A stretch of 64,000 bases of DNA from Dryocola sp032051265 (GTDB taxonomy: Bacteria; Pseudomonadota; Gammaproteobacteria; Enterobacterales; Enterobacteriaceae): contig DAMBYU010000003.1 of the NCBI GenBank assembly GCA_032051265.1, positions 248,001-312,000 on the forward strand. The letters run 5' to 3'. Position numbers and translations under genes: made by a program. Positions 24,960 through 32,603 of this stretch are shown here, piece after piece (position 1 is the first letter of the stretch; each line of letters opens with the position of its first letter). The notes beneath the pieces are model-generated. The model saw nothing but the letters and a program-made list of their open reading frames with translations. It was not told the origin of the DNA and did not search any database.

Positions 24960-25475
24960 TTAATGACAGGCAGGCGTAAGTTCTGGTTTTAACAGGTCGC
25001 CGCATTGCACGCAGCGGTATTCAGATTCGCCGCGCAGCACTTTATTGTGGCGGCGCACGGTAAGCTGATGCAGCTGGCAGCGGCAGCGATAGGGGAAGGT
25101 ATTTTTGCGAACGGACTGCACTTCAAACTGGTGCGTTCGGCGAGCGGGAACGCCGAGCACGGCTTCCATCATCCATTTCCATTCTTTGCCGTGGGGAGCC
25201 ACGCGGCCAAAATGTTTCCAGACCAGAAGGTGAGCCAGCTCGTGCGGCACCACCTCGTCGATAAAAGCCTGCTGATTTTCCATCAGCAATACGGGATTCA
25301 AACGGATTTCGTAGCTTTCCATCCATGCGGTGCCCGCGGTGGTGCCTCGTTGCTGATACACCAGTTTCGGTTCCGGGTAGCTACGGCCTAAGTGCAGATT
25401 TGCCTGCTGCAGTTTTTCCCGTAGGCAACGCATAACGGCCTGCTGGACAGCAATGGGGAGTCGTGGGGATTTCAT
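24960..25475 (-). CDS. sprT: SprT family zinc metalloprotease-like protein
   Basis: The protein has 171 residues, six more than E. coli SprT because of its C-terminal tail. The zinc motif is HELAHLLVWKHFG (HExxH). A C-terminal zinc ribbon has two cysteine pairs, in YRCRCQLHQ and YRCVQCGDL. The fold is like SprTN/Spartan proteases, but the bacterial role is undefined. The ATG is at 25475, MKSPRLPIAVQQAVM. Confidence 0.94.
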   Translation of the reverse strand: MKSPRLPIAVQQAVMRCLREKLQQANLHLGRSYPEPKLVYQQRGTTAGTAWMESYEIRLNPVLLMENQQAFIDEVVPHELAHLLVWKHFGRVAPHGKEWKWMMEAVLGVPARRTHQFEVQSVRKNTFPYRCRCQLHQLTVRRHNKVLRGESEYRCVQCGDLLKPELTPACH

Positions 25476-25576
25476 AACGGCAGAGAATAGAATGGGGCGG
25501 GGCGAGGTGCAAGCAAGAGTGATGACAAACCTTTAGGCCAGAACAATTCTCACATAAGGCACCCGAAAATTAACTG

Positions 25577-25680
25577 GAAAATCAATTCATTGATTTTCGG
25601 CTGCTCATCACAAAGAAGGAAAAATCACGCTTTTTCCTTCTTTGTCAGTAAGTAAAGCCCTCTCCTTGCGGAGAAGGGCT
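25577..25680 (-). terminator. Array of three hairpins between galP and sprT, the first encountered acting as galP terminator
   Basis: Reading from galP (minus strand), the first hairpin (25656-25680) pairs AGCCCTTCTCC with GGAGAGGGCT and runs into TTTACTT. The second (25610-25645) has a perfect 15-bp stem, ACAAAGAAGGAAAAA with its complement, around a six-base loop. The third (25577-25598) has a perfect 10-bp stem, GAAAATCAAT with ATTGATTTTC, around two bases. The first alone would serve as terminator. Confidence 0.65.
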
Positions 25681-25689
25681 ATTTTACGC

Positions 25690-27084
25690 TTAGTCGTGAG
25701 CGCCAATTTCACGTAACGGACGGCCTTTCATCAGGTTGCGTTCGATATGTTCCAGCGAGACGTGTTTGGTTTCCGGAACCAGCCACAGCGTCAGAACGAT
25801 AAAGAAGATGTTCAGACCGGCGTAGACCCAGAAGGTGTACGCATTGCCCAGCGTGTTGAGCATGGTCAGGAAGGTTGCACCAACGATCATGTTGGCGATC
25901 CAGTTAGTGGCGGTGGAGCAGGTAATACCAAAATCACGGCCTTTCAGCGGCTGGATTTCAGAGCACAGCACCCAAATCAGCGGCCCGGCGCTCATCGCAA
26001 AACCAACGATAAACATCAGCAGCATAGCCACGGCGAAGTACTGCGCGCCCTGAGAATGGATACCGACATGCAGCATCGTACCCAGCACGCCCATACCCGT
26101 CGCCATCACCAGGAAGCCCAGCACCAGCGTTGGTTTGCGGCCCCAGCGATCCACCAGACCGATGGCGATAAAGGTCGCCAGCACGTTAATCAGACCGACG
26201 ATAACCGTCCCCCACATTTGCTGCGTGGTATTGGTGAAGCCGGCGATTTCAAAGATTTTTGGCGCGTAATACATGATGACATTCATACCGGTGAACTGCT
26301 GCATAACCTGAAGCAGAACGCCAAGGAAGACCGCACGACGGAAGTTGCTGTTGTCTTTAAACAGCGACCAGCCGCTCTGTTTCACCTGCAGGCTTTCACG
26401 AATCTCTTCAAGTTCACGCTTTGCTTCGGCGCTGGTATCGCGCAGGCGTAACAGCACGCGTTCGGCGTCGTGGAAGCGGCGTTTGGCGGCGAACCAGCGT
26501 GGGCTGTCCGGCAGGAAGAACACGCCAACCAATAGCAGCAGGGCCGGGATGGTGATGACGCCGAGCATCCAGCGCCAGGAGCCTGAGTAGCTAAAGGCGG
26601 TGTCGGAAAGGTACGCGCCCAGAATACCGATGGTAATCATCAACTGATACATCGAAATCATACTGCCGCGAATTTTTTCCGGGGCGATCTCAGACAGATA
26701 AAGCGGAGCGGTGTAAGACGCCACGCCTACGGCCAGGCCAAGCAGCACGCGGGAAATAATCAGCACTTCCACATTTGGCGCAAAGGCGGAACACAGCGAA
26801 CCGGCCACGAACAGCACGGCGCCGATCATCAGGCTGTATTTACGTCCGAGCCGGAAGGAAAGCCAGCCGCTACCGACGGCACCTACCGCGGCACCAAACA
26901 TCATGGAGCTAACTACCCATTCCTGCGTGTGTGAGCTTATCTGGAAATCATTGGCAATAAACGGCAGGGCGCCTGCGATAACGCCGATATCCAGGCCAAA
27001 CAGTAAACCTGCCAGCGCCGCAAGGAAGCAGACAAAAAACGTCATGCTCTTATTAGAGCGCCCGTGTTTTTTAGTGTCAGGCAT
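25690..27084 (-). CDS. galP: Galactose:H+ symporter
   Basis: This 464-residue MFS sugar porter has 12 transmembrane helices and imports galactose (and glucose) with protons. Sugar-porter signatures are all present: GLDIGVIAGALPFI, RLGRKYSL, GLAVGVASYTAPLYLSEIAPEKIRGSMIS, the substrate-binding QQFTGMNVIMYYAP, and PLIWVLCSEIQPLKGRDFG. The ATG at 27084 aligns with E. coli; an in-frame start 34 codons upstream would run through the operator region. Two GalR/GalS-type operators lie upstream. Confidence 0.97.
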   Translation of the reverse strand: MPDTKKHGRSNKSMTFFVCFLAALAGLLFGLDIGVIAGALPFIANDFQISSHTQEWVVSSMMFGAAVGAVGSGWLSFRLGRKYSLMIGAVLFVAGSLCSAFAPNVEVLIISRVLLGLAVGVASYTAPLYLSEIAPEKIRGSMISMYQLMITIGILGAYLSDTAFSYSGSWRWMLGVITIPALLLLVGVFFLPDSPRWFAAKRRFHDAERVLLRLRDTSAEAKRELEEIRESLQVKQSGWSLFKDNSNFRRAVFLGVLLQVMQQFTGMNVIMYYAPKIFEIAGFTNTTQQMWGTVIVGLINVLATFIAIGLVDRWGRKPTLVLGFLVMATGMGVLGTMLHVGIHSQGAQYFAVAMLLMFIVGFAMSAGPLIWVLCSEIQPLKGRDFGITCSTATNWIANMIVGATFLTMLNTLGNAYTFWVYAGLNIFFIVLTLWLVPETKHVSLEHIERNLMKGRPLREIGAHD

Positions 27085-27168
27085 ATAGCCCTCCGGTTGA
27101 ATTATCAATTTTATCGTTGTTAAGGGTAGGCGAGAGCCAGACCAAATAGTGTGACGCCAATCACGTTG

Positions 27169-27184
27169 GTGTAATCGGTTACAC
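27169..27184. promoter_or_regulatory. GalR/GalS operator
   Basis: GTGTAATCGGTTACAC fits the gal operator consensus (GTGNAANCGNTTNCAC) at every conserved position. It lies 84 bases upstream of the galP start codon. Confidence 0.85.
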
Positions 27185-27351
27185 AAATGTCAAGAACCGT
27201 ATAGATTATTTATGCTGATAAAACATAGCATTAAAAGAATATGCGGCAAGATATTTGCTGGTTTTTCAGACTAAACCGAAACCAACTGTAACAAATGCGC
27301 TGAGGAAGAGAAGCAGGGAGATTAATCCGATTGAAAAGGGGTAAAACGTCT

Positions 27352-27367
27352 GTGTAATCGCTTTCAT
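27352..27367. promoter_or_regulatory. Second GalR/GalS-type operator
   Basis: GTGTAATCGCTTTCAT differs from the gal operator consensus only at the last base. It is upstream of the promoter-proximal operator and may form a looped repression complex with it. Confidence 0.65.
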
Positions 27368-27434
27368 AGCGGCGTCGCCAGAAGGTGAAAAGAGAGTATA
27401 GACGAGACAATGCAAAACGGCAGTTTCAGCGGGT

Positions 27435-27466
27435 GAAAAAACAAAAGGCCAGCAGAGCTGGCCTTT
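27435..27466 (-). terminator. Rho-independent terminator of metK
   Basis: On the minus strand AAAGGCCAGC and GCTGGCCTTT form a 10-bp stem with a three-base loop, followed by a T-rich run. It lies about 20 bases beyond the metK stop. Confidence 0.88.
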
Positions 27467-27487
27467 GAAGGGGAAAAGCGTGGCGGA

Positions 27488-28642
27488 TTATTTCAGGCCA
27501 GCGGCTTCACGCAGCAGAGCGGCTTTGTCGGTTTTTTCCCATGGGAAATGTTCACGACCAAAGTGACCGTATGCAGCGGTTTCTTTGTAGATTGGGTGCA
27601 GCAGATCCAGCATCTGGATCAGGCCGTATGGACGCAGGTCGAAGAACTCACGCACCAGCAGGGTTAACTGCTCGGTTGAGATTTTCTCGGTGCCGAAGGT
27701 TTCCACCATAATGGAGGTTGGTTCAGCAACGCCGATGGCGTAAGAAACCTGAATCTCACAACGGTCTGCAAGCCCTGCAGCCACGATGTTTTTCGCAACG
27801 TAACGCGCAGCGTATGCAGCAGAACGGTCCACTTTAGACGGATCTTTACCGGAGAACGCGCCGCCGCCGTGACGAGCCATGCCGCCGTAGGTATCAACGA
27901 TAATTTTACGCCCGGTCAGGCCACAGTCGCCCATCGGGCCGCCGATAACAAAACGGCCGGTTGGATTGATGTGGTATTTGGTGGCGGCGTTAAGCCATTC
28001 AGCAGGCAGCACCGGCTTGATGATCTCTTCCATCACCGCTTCTTGCAGTGTTTTCAGCTCAATCTCTTCAGAATGCTGGGTGGAGAGAACTACCGCATCG
28101 ATACCGACAATTTTGCCTTCGTCATACTGGAAGGTGATCTGGCTTTTGGCATCCGGACGCAGCCATGGCAGCATGCCGTTTTTACGCACTTCGGCCTGGC
28201 GCTGAACCAGACGGTGGGCGTAAGTGATAGGCGCAGGCATCAGCACGTCGGTTTCGTTGGTCGCATAACCAAACATCAGGCCCTGGTCGCCTGCACCCTG
28301 CTCCAGCGGATCGGTACGGTCAACGCCCTGGTTGATATCCGGAGACTGTTTGCCGATGGCGCTCAGCACGGCGCAGGAGTTGGCATCAAAGCCCATATCA
28401 GAATGCACGTAGCCGATTTCACGAACCGTGTTACGGGTGATCTCTTCGATATCAACCCATGCGCTGGTGGTGATTTCGCCGCCAACCAGCACCATGCCGG
28501 TTTTCACATATGTCTCACAGGCGACGCGCGCTTTCGGATCCTGCTCCAGGATCGCATCAAGTACCGCATCGGAGATCTGGTCAGCGATTTTGTCGGGATG
28601 CCCTTCTGATACAGACTCGGACGTAAAAAGGTGTTTAGCCAT
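27488..28642 (-). CDS. metK: S-adenosylmethionine synthetase
   Basis: MetK makes S-adenosylmethionine from methionine and ATP; the enzyme is a cytoplasmic tetramer. The 384 residues match E. coli. Landmarks are FTSESVSEGHPDKIADQISDAVLD, GAGDQGLMFGYA, GRFVIGGPMGDCGLTGRKII and the active-site GGGAFSGKDPSKVDRSAAY. It is transcribed towards galP, with a strong terminator after it. A MetJ operator lies upstream at 28775-28798. SAM is also the source for spermidine synthesis, linking it functionally to the neighbouring polyamine genes. Confidence 0.98.
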   Translation of the reverse strand: MAKHLFTSESVSEGHPDKIADQISDAVLDAILEQDPKARVACETYVKTGMVLVGGEITTSAWVDIEEITRNTVREIGYVHSDMGFDANSCAVLSAIGKQSPDINQGVDRTDPLEQGAGDQGLMFGYATNETDVLMPAPITYAHRLVQRQAEVRKNGMLPWLRPDAKSQITFQYDEGKIVGIDAVVLSTQHSEEIELKTLQEAVMEEIIKPVLPAEWLNAATKYHINPTGRFVIGGPMGDCGLTGRKIIVDTYGGMARHGGGAFSGKDPSKVDRSAAYAARYVAKNIVAAGLADRCEIQVSYAIGVAEPTSIMVETFGTEKISTEQLTLLVREFFDLRPYGLIQMLDLLHPIYKETAAYGHFGREHFPWEKTDKAALLREAAGLK

Positions 28643-28774
28643 GTTTTCTTCACCCTAAAAATAATTCGTATAGTACAGACTGCTGTTGGATGACCCCCGT
28701 ATCAGTGCGATATGCTGATGTTAAGGGAGTTTGCCGCAGGTTCAACGACAGGCAGTCTAACAGTTAATCGGTAT

Positions 28775-28798
28775 AGATGGATTAACATCTGGACGGCT
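28775..28798. promoter_or_regulatory. MetJ operator (three tandem met boxes) upstream of metK
   Basis: Three contiguous 8-mers, AGATGGAT, TAACATCT and GGACGGCT, each resemble the met box AGACGTCT. Tandem 8-bp boxes are the known MetJ binding pattern, and metK is a known MetJ target in E. coli. They lie about 130 bases from the start codon. Confidence 0.75.
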
Positions 28799-29328
28799 AT
28801 TTTAGGTTAACCCTTAATCATATTGCCAGCGATTTTTCTCACTCAGCACATTTATGGATAAAACGGCCCGGCAATTTTTTCAGGCGCCATTGGCAAAGCG
28901 TAGATTTATCTTTTGCTTTTTCCGCCCGTTGTGGGTATAAAGCGGCGCGCGCGGCTCATTCAATAAGCACACAAGTTTTGTGTTGCCCACTTCCAGCCGG
29001 GTTGAGCAATTTTCTTAGCTTTGGCTTGTCGCATACCCAAACCCTATGCGTGGAGGTGATACGATTGATGAACCACTGTTTTTTACTGAAATACAGTAAT
29101 CCGCAGAATCTGGCGACCGTCCTGGTCGCGTCTATGCCCCTCGCAAACTGCATTTCTTTGCTTCATCCCAGCCGATGTTATACCACAAGGCCTGGCGCCT
29201 CTCAGGACTCCAGAGCCGGTAACGCACTCCTGTAATTTCAGTACCTGGGCGCTCTTGTCTTTGGCAGGAGTTTTCTCGTGGTTTCGCCGACTCGTCCCAC
29301 GGAGTTCGGTTACGTGTTTTACAATGAT
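28799..29328. other. metK-speA intergenic region
   Basis: E. coli also has a long metK-speA interval. Here it holds the speA promoter region and possible small ORFs. The best small candidate is 29068-29235 on the plus strand (55 codons, MNHCFLLKYSN...), preceded by GGAGG at 29052-29056, 11 bases before its ATG. A minus-strand open segment at 28956-29153 has no comparable start signal. Neither is recognised. Confidence 0.4.
29068..29235 (+). CDS. Candidate 55-aa small protein or leader ORF upstream of yqgB-speA
   Basis: The ATG at 29068 follows a full Shine-Dalgarno GGAGGTGAT 11 bases earlier. The product would be 55 residues with three cysteines and no clear hydrophobic helix. No family is recognised and codon use is not distinctive. 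It lies on the same strand as yqgB-speA and ends about 90 bases before yqgB, so it could be an upstream ORF in the speA leader. It could also be chance. Confidence 0.25.
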   Translation: MNHCFLLKYSNPQNLATVLVASMPLANCISLLHPSRCYTTRPGASQDSRAGNALL

Positions 29329-29475
29329 ATGAAAAAGAAATCGGTCGCACAGTTTTTCTGTCAGCGTCTTATGCTGCCATTACGCGCTGTTAATGGGTTG
29401 TTATTGCAGGATACCCCTGCGATAGTAGTTAACTGTTTTGCATATTCGTTTAAATTTGAGGTTCGCCATGTCTGA
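29329..29475 (+). CDS. yqgB: YqgB small protein
   Basis: This is a 48-residue protein. MKKKSVAQ at the start and AIVVNCF near residue 35 match the YqgB small protein encoded at the same place upstream of speA in E. coli; the middle is divergent. It ends inside speA, overlapping the speA start by eight bases, so translation of the two is probably coupled. The molecular role is not established to my knowledge; position suggests an effect on arginine decarboxylase expression or activity. Confidence 0.75.
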   Translation: MKKKSVAQFFCQRLMLPLRAVNGLLLQDTPAIVVNCFAYSFKFEVRHV

Positions 29476-31444
29476 CAAAATCTCTTCTGTTTTGGGTTCG
29501 TCAGTGGGCGAGCAGAATGTACACCGCTCCATGCAGGAGGTTGCCATGAGTTCCCAGGAAGCCAGCAAGATGCTGCGTACTTACAATATTGCCTGGTGGG
29601 GCAATAACTACTATGACGTCAACGAACTGGGCCACATTACCGTTTGCCCGGATCCGGATGTCCCTGAGGCACGAGTCGATCTGGCTGAGCTGGTCAAAGC
29701 CCGTGAAGCACAAGGGCAACGCCTGCCTGCGCTGTTCTGTTTTCCGCAGATCCTACAGCACCGCCTGCGCTCCATTAATGCGGCGTTCAAACGCGCGCGC
29801 GAATCCTACGGTTATAACGGTAACTATTTCCTCGTCTACCCCATCAAGGTAAACCAGCACCGTCGCGTTATTGAATCGCTGATCCACTCCGGCGAGCCGC
29901 TGGGTCTGGAAGCGGGCTCTAAAGCCGAGCTGATGGCTGTTCTGGCGCATGCCGGTATGACGCGTTCGGTGATTGTCTGCAACGGCTATAAAGACCGCGA
30001 ATATATCCGTCTGGCGCTGATCGGCGAGAAAATGGGCCACAAGGTTTATCTGGTCATCGAGAAGATGTCAGAGATCCGTATCGTGCTCGAAGAAGCCGAG
30101 CGTCTGAACGTGGTGCCGCGACTTGGCGTGCGTGCGCGTCTGGCATCGCAGGGCTCCGGTAAATGGCAATCTTCCGGCGGTGAAAAATCCAAATTCGGTC
30201 TGGCGGCGACGCAGGTTCTGCAACTGGTTGAAATGTTGCGTGCGGCCGGTCGTATCGACAGCCTGCAACTGTTGCACTTCCACCTCGGTTCGCAGATGGC
30301 GAACATTCGCGATATCGCCACCGGCGTGCGTGAATCCGCGCGCTTCTACGTTGAGCTGCACAAGATGGGTGTGAATATCGAGTGCTTCGACGTGGGCGGT
30401 GGTCTGGGCGTGGACTACGAAGGGACGCGTTCACAGTCGGATTGTTCGGTCAACTATGGCCTGAACGAATATGCCAACAACATTATCTGGGCGATCGGCG
30501 ACGCGTGCGAAGAGCATGGCCTGCCGCATCCTACGGTGATTACCGAGTCCGGCCGTGCGGTTACCGCGCATCATACCGTACTGGTGTCGAATATTATCGG
30601 CGTCGAGCGCAACGAATACACTACGCCAACGGCTCCGGCTGAAGACGCCCCGCGTGCGCTGCAAAGCATGTGGGAAACCTGGGGTGAAATGCACGAGCCG
30701 AACAATCGTCGCTCGCTGCGCGAATGGCTGCACGACAGCCAGATGGATCTGCATGATATCCACACCGGCTACGCGGCGGGGAGCTACTCTTTGCAGGAGC
30801 GTGCCTGGGCGGAGCAGCTTTATCTGAGCATGTGCAATGAAATCCAGCGCCTGCTGGATCCGAGCAACCGTGCGCACCGTCCGATCATCGACGAACTGCA
30901 GGAGCGTATGGCGGATAAGATTTACGTCAACTTCTCGCTGTTCCAGTCTATGCCGGACGCCTGGGGTATTGACCAGCTGTTCCCGGTGCTGCCGCTTGAA
31001 GGGCTAAACCAGGTGCCTGAGCGTCGCGCTGTGCTGCTGGACATTACCTGTGACTCTGACGGCGCTATCGATCACTACATCGACGGCGACGGCATAGCCA
31101 CCACCATGCCGATGCCGGAATATGACCCGGAGAACCCGCCGCCGCTGGGCTTCTTTATGGTTGGCGCGTATCAGGAGATCCTGGGCAACATGCATAATCT
31201 CTTCGGTGATACTGAAGCGGTGGATGTCTTTGTGTTCCCTGACGGCAATGTGGAAGTCGAGCTTTCTGACGAAGGCGATACCGTGGCGGACATGCTGCAA
31301 TACGTGCAGCTTGATCCGAATACCCTGCTGACCCACTTCCGCGACCAGGTGAAACAAACCGATCTGGATGCCGCTTTACAGCAGCAGTTCCTGGAAGAGT
31401 TTGAGGCGGGCCTGTACGGCTACACTTACCTGGAAGACGAGTAA
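29468..31444 (+). CDS. speA: Biosynthetic arginine decarboxylase SpeA
   Basis: SpeA is a PLP-dependent, Mg-requiring enzyme that converts arginine to agmatine, the first step of the alternative putrescine route. The 658 residues equal E. coli SpeA. The alanine-racemase-like barrel carries the PLP lysine in FLVYPIKVNQHRR. LHFHLGSQMANIRDI, DVGGGLGVDYEGT and the C-terminal domain CDSDGAIDHYIDGDGIATTMPMP are intact. The ATG at 29468 follows GAGG. The next enzyme, agmatinase SpeB, is 179 bases downstream, beyond an intrinsic terminator. Confidence 0.97.
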   Translation: MSDKISSVLGSSVGEQNVHRSMQEVAMSSQEASKMLRTYNIAWWGNNYYDVNELGHITVCPDPDVPEARVDLAELVKAREAQGQRLPALFCFPQILQHRLRSINAAFKRARESYGYNGNYFLVYPIKVNQHRRVIESLIHSGEPLGLEAGSKAELMAVLAHAGMTRSVIVCNGYKDREYIRLALIGEKMGHKVYLVIEKMSEIRIVLEEAERLNVVPRLGVRARLASQGSGKWQSSGGEKSKFGLAATQVLQLVEMLRAAGRIDSLQLLHFHLGSQMANIRDIATGVRESARFYVELHKMGVNIECFDVGGGLGVDYEGTRSQSDCSVNYGLNEYANNIIWAIGDACEEHGLPHPTVITESGRAVTAHHTVLVSNIIGVERNEYTTPTAPAEDAPRALQSMWETWGEMHEPNNRRSLREWLHDSQMDLHDIHTGYAAGSYSLQERAWAEQLYLSMCNEIQRLLDPSNRAHRPIIDELQERMADKIYVNFSLFQSMPDAWGIDQLFPVLPLEGLNQVPERRAVLLDITCDSDGAIDHYIDGDGIATTMPMPEYDPENPPPLGFFMVGAYQEILGNMHNLFGDTEAVDVFVFPDGNVEVELSDEGDTVADMLQYVQLDPNTLLTHFRDQVKQTDLDAALQQQFLEEFEAGLYGYTYLEDE

Positions 31445-31459
31445 TCCCGAAGTCTGTTC

Positions 31460-31484
31460 TATACTGTGCGTATGAATTACGCAC
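31460..31484 (+). promoter_or_regulatory. Candidate speB-proximal promoter with a palindrome at the predicted start site
   Basis: TATACT at 31460-31465 is a near-perfect sigma-70 -10 element; the -35 region is poor. Directly after it, GTGCGTA (31466-31472) and TACGCAC (31478-31484) form a perfect 7-bp inverted repeat around five bases. That would cover the predicted transcription start (about 31472) like an operator, or form a 5' hairpin in the RNA. Confidence 0.45.
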
Positions 31485-31594
31485 TATTGAACCCGGATGA
31501 AATTACGGCGATAATCCGCGCCAACAAGCCGTTTCGAAACGTATCCAGTCCCTTCCTCGTCGGGTTTAACGACGCGGAGGGGACTTTTTTTTGA
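31472..31594 (+). CDS. Candidate 40-aa leader peptide ORF overlapping a terminator, upstream of speB
   Basis: An ATG at 31472 opens 40 codons (MNYALLNPDEITAIIRANKP, ending GTFF) and stops at 31592-31594, precisely at the end of the T tract of the terminator at 31547-31592. The ATG coincides with the predicted transcription start of the TATACT promoter, so on that transcript it would be leaderless. No Shine-Dalgarno is seen. No family is recognised. An attenuator-type leader for speB is possible, as is chance. Confidence 0.3.
   Translation: MNYALLNPDEITAIIRANKPFRNVSSPFLVGFNDAEGTFF
31547..31592 (+). terminator. Strong rho-independent terminator between speA and speB
   Basis: A 16-by-16 stem (AGTCCCTTCCTCGTCG with its partner; one mismatch and one G-U) around a seven-base loop is followed by eight Ts. 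It ends about 30 bases before the speB start, so transcripts from speA, or from the promoter at 31460, would be stopped before speB unless termination is regulated or speB has its own start further down. Confidence 0.85.
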
Positions 31595-31623
31595 CATAAA
31601 TTCACTCACCGAGAGGTCAGACA

Positions 31624-32544
31624 ATGAACACCCTGGGCCATCAATACGATAATTCCCTGGTCTCCAACGCCTTTGGTTTTTTACGTTTCCCGTTAAATTT
31701 CCAGCCGTACGACAGCGATGCCGACTGGGTGATCACCGGCGTTCCTTTTGATGCGGCTACCTCCGGTCGCGCGGGTGGTCGTCATGGCCCTGCGGCTATC
31801 CGCCAGGTTTCCACAAACCTTGCCTGGGAAGGTAACCGCTTCCCGTGGAACTTCGACATGCGCGAGCGCCTGAACGTCGTGGACTGCGGCGATCTGGTGT
31901 ACGCCTTTGGCGACTCGCGCGATATGAGCGAGCGCCTGCAGGCTCATGCTGAGAAACTGCTGGCCGCGGGCAAGCGTATGCTCTCTTTCGGCGGCGATCA
32001 CTTTGTGACTCTGCCGCTGCTGCGCGCGCACGCTAAGCATTTTGGAAAAATGGCGCTGGTACATTTCGATGCGCACACCGATACCTACTCTAACGGCTGC
32101 GAGTTCGACCACGGCACCATGTTCTACACCGCACCGCTTGAAGGCCTGATCGATCCGAATCATTCGGTGCAGATTGGTATCCGCACCGAGTTTGACAAAG
32201 ATAACGGTTTTACCGTGCTGGATGCGGGCCAGGTTAACGACCGTACCGTTGATGACGTGCTGGCGCAGGTGAAGCAGATCGTTGGCGATATGCCGGTTTA
32301 TCTGACCTTCGATATCGACTGTCTGGATCCTGCTTTTGCACCGGGTACCGGCACGCCGGTTATCGGCGGCCTGACCTCAGACCGCGCCCTGAAGCTGGTA
32401 CGCGGCCTGAAGGATCTGAACATCGTTGGGATGGACCTGGTTGAAGTCGCTCCGGCCTACGATCAGTCTGAAATCACCGCCCTTGCCGGCGCTACGCTTG
32501 CACTGGAAATGCTTTACATCCAGGCGGCGAAAAAAGGCGAGTAA
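31624..32544 (+). CDS. speB: Agmatinase SpeB
   Basis: SpeB hydrolyses agmatine to putrescine and urea. It is a 306-residue binuclear Mn enzyme of the ureohydrolase family. Metal ligands are in SFGGDHFVTLP, VHFDAHTDTYS and TFDIDCLDPAFAPGTGTPV, and GGRHGPAAIR is conserved. A GAGAGG Shine-Dalgarno precedes the ATG. It is the last backbone gene before the catabolic island. Confidence 0.97.
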   Translation: MNTLGHQYDNSLVSNAFGFLRFPLNFQPYDSDADWVITGVPFDAATSGRAGGRHGPAAIRQVSTNLAWEGNRFPWNFDMRERLNVVDCGDLVYAFGDSRDMSERLQAHAEKLLAAGKRMLSFGGDHFVTLPLLRAHAKHFGKMALVHFDAHTDTYSNGCEFDHGTMFYTAPLEGLIDPNHSVQIGIRTEFDKDNGFTVLDAGQVNDRTVDDVLAQVKQIVGDMPVYLTFDIDCLDPAFAPGTGTPVIGGLTSDRALKLVRGLKDLNIVGMDLVEVAPAYDQSEITALAGATLALEMLYIQAAKKGE

Positions 32545-32603
32545 GCCCGGCGTTTGAGGTAAACCAGAAGAGCGCGTTCTTTGTCAGAAGTCCCGAATAA
32601 GAT

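Larger units (their letters stand above)
27085..27434 (-). promoter_or_regulatory. galP promoter and operator region
   Basis: Apart from the metK terminator at its right edge, the interval holds no gene. It contains a perfect GalR/GalS operator (27169-27184) and a near-perfect second one (27352-27367), with 167 bases between them. The spacing would allow DNA looping between bound repressors, as in other gal regulon promoters (inference). A CRP site is expected for galP, but no copy was convincing enough to place. Confidence 0.65.

Noticed and set aside
28956..29153. Minus-strand 65-codon ORF upstream of speA, considered as a yqgD-like gene
   Set aside because: No ribosome binding site, and I could not recognise similarity to YqgD; it overlaps the better candidate ORF on the other strand.
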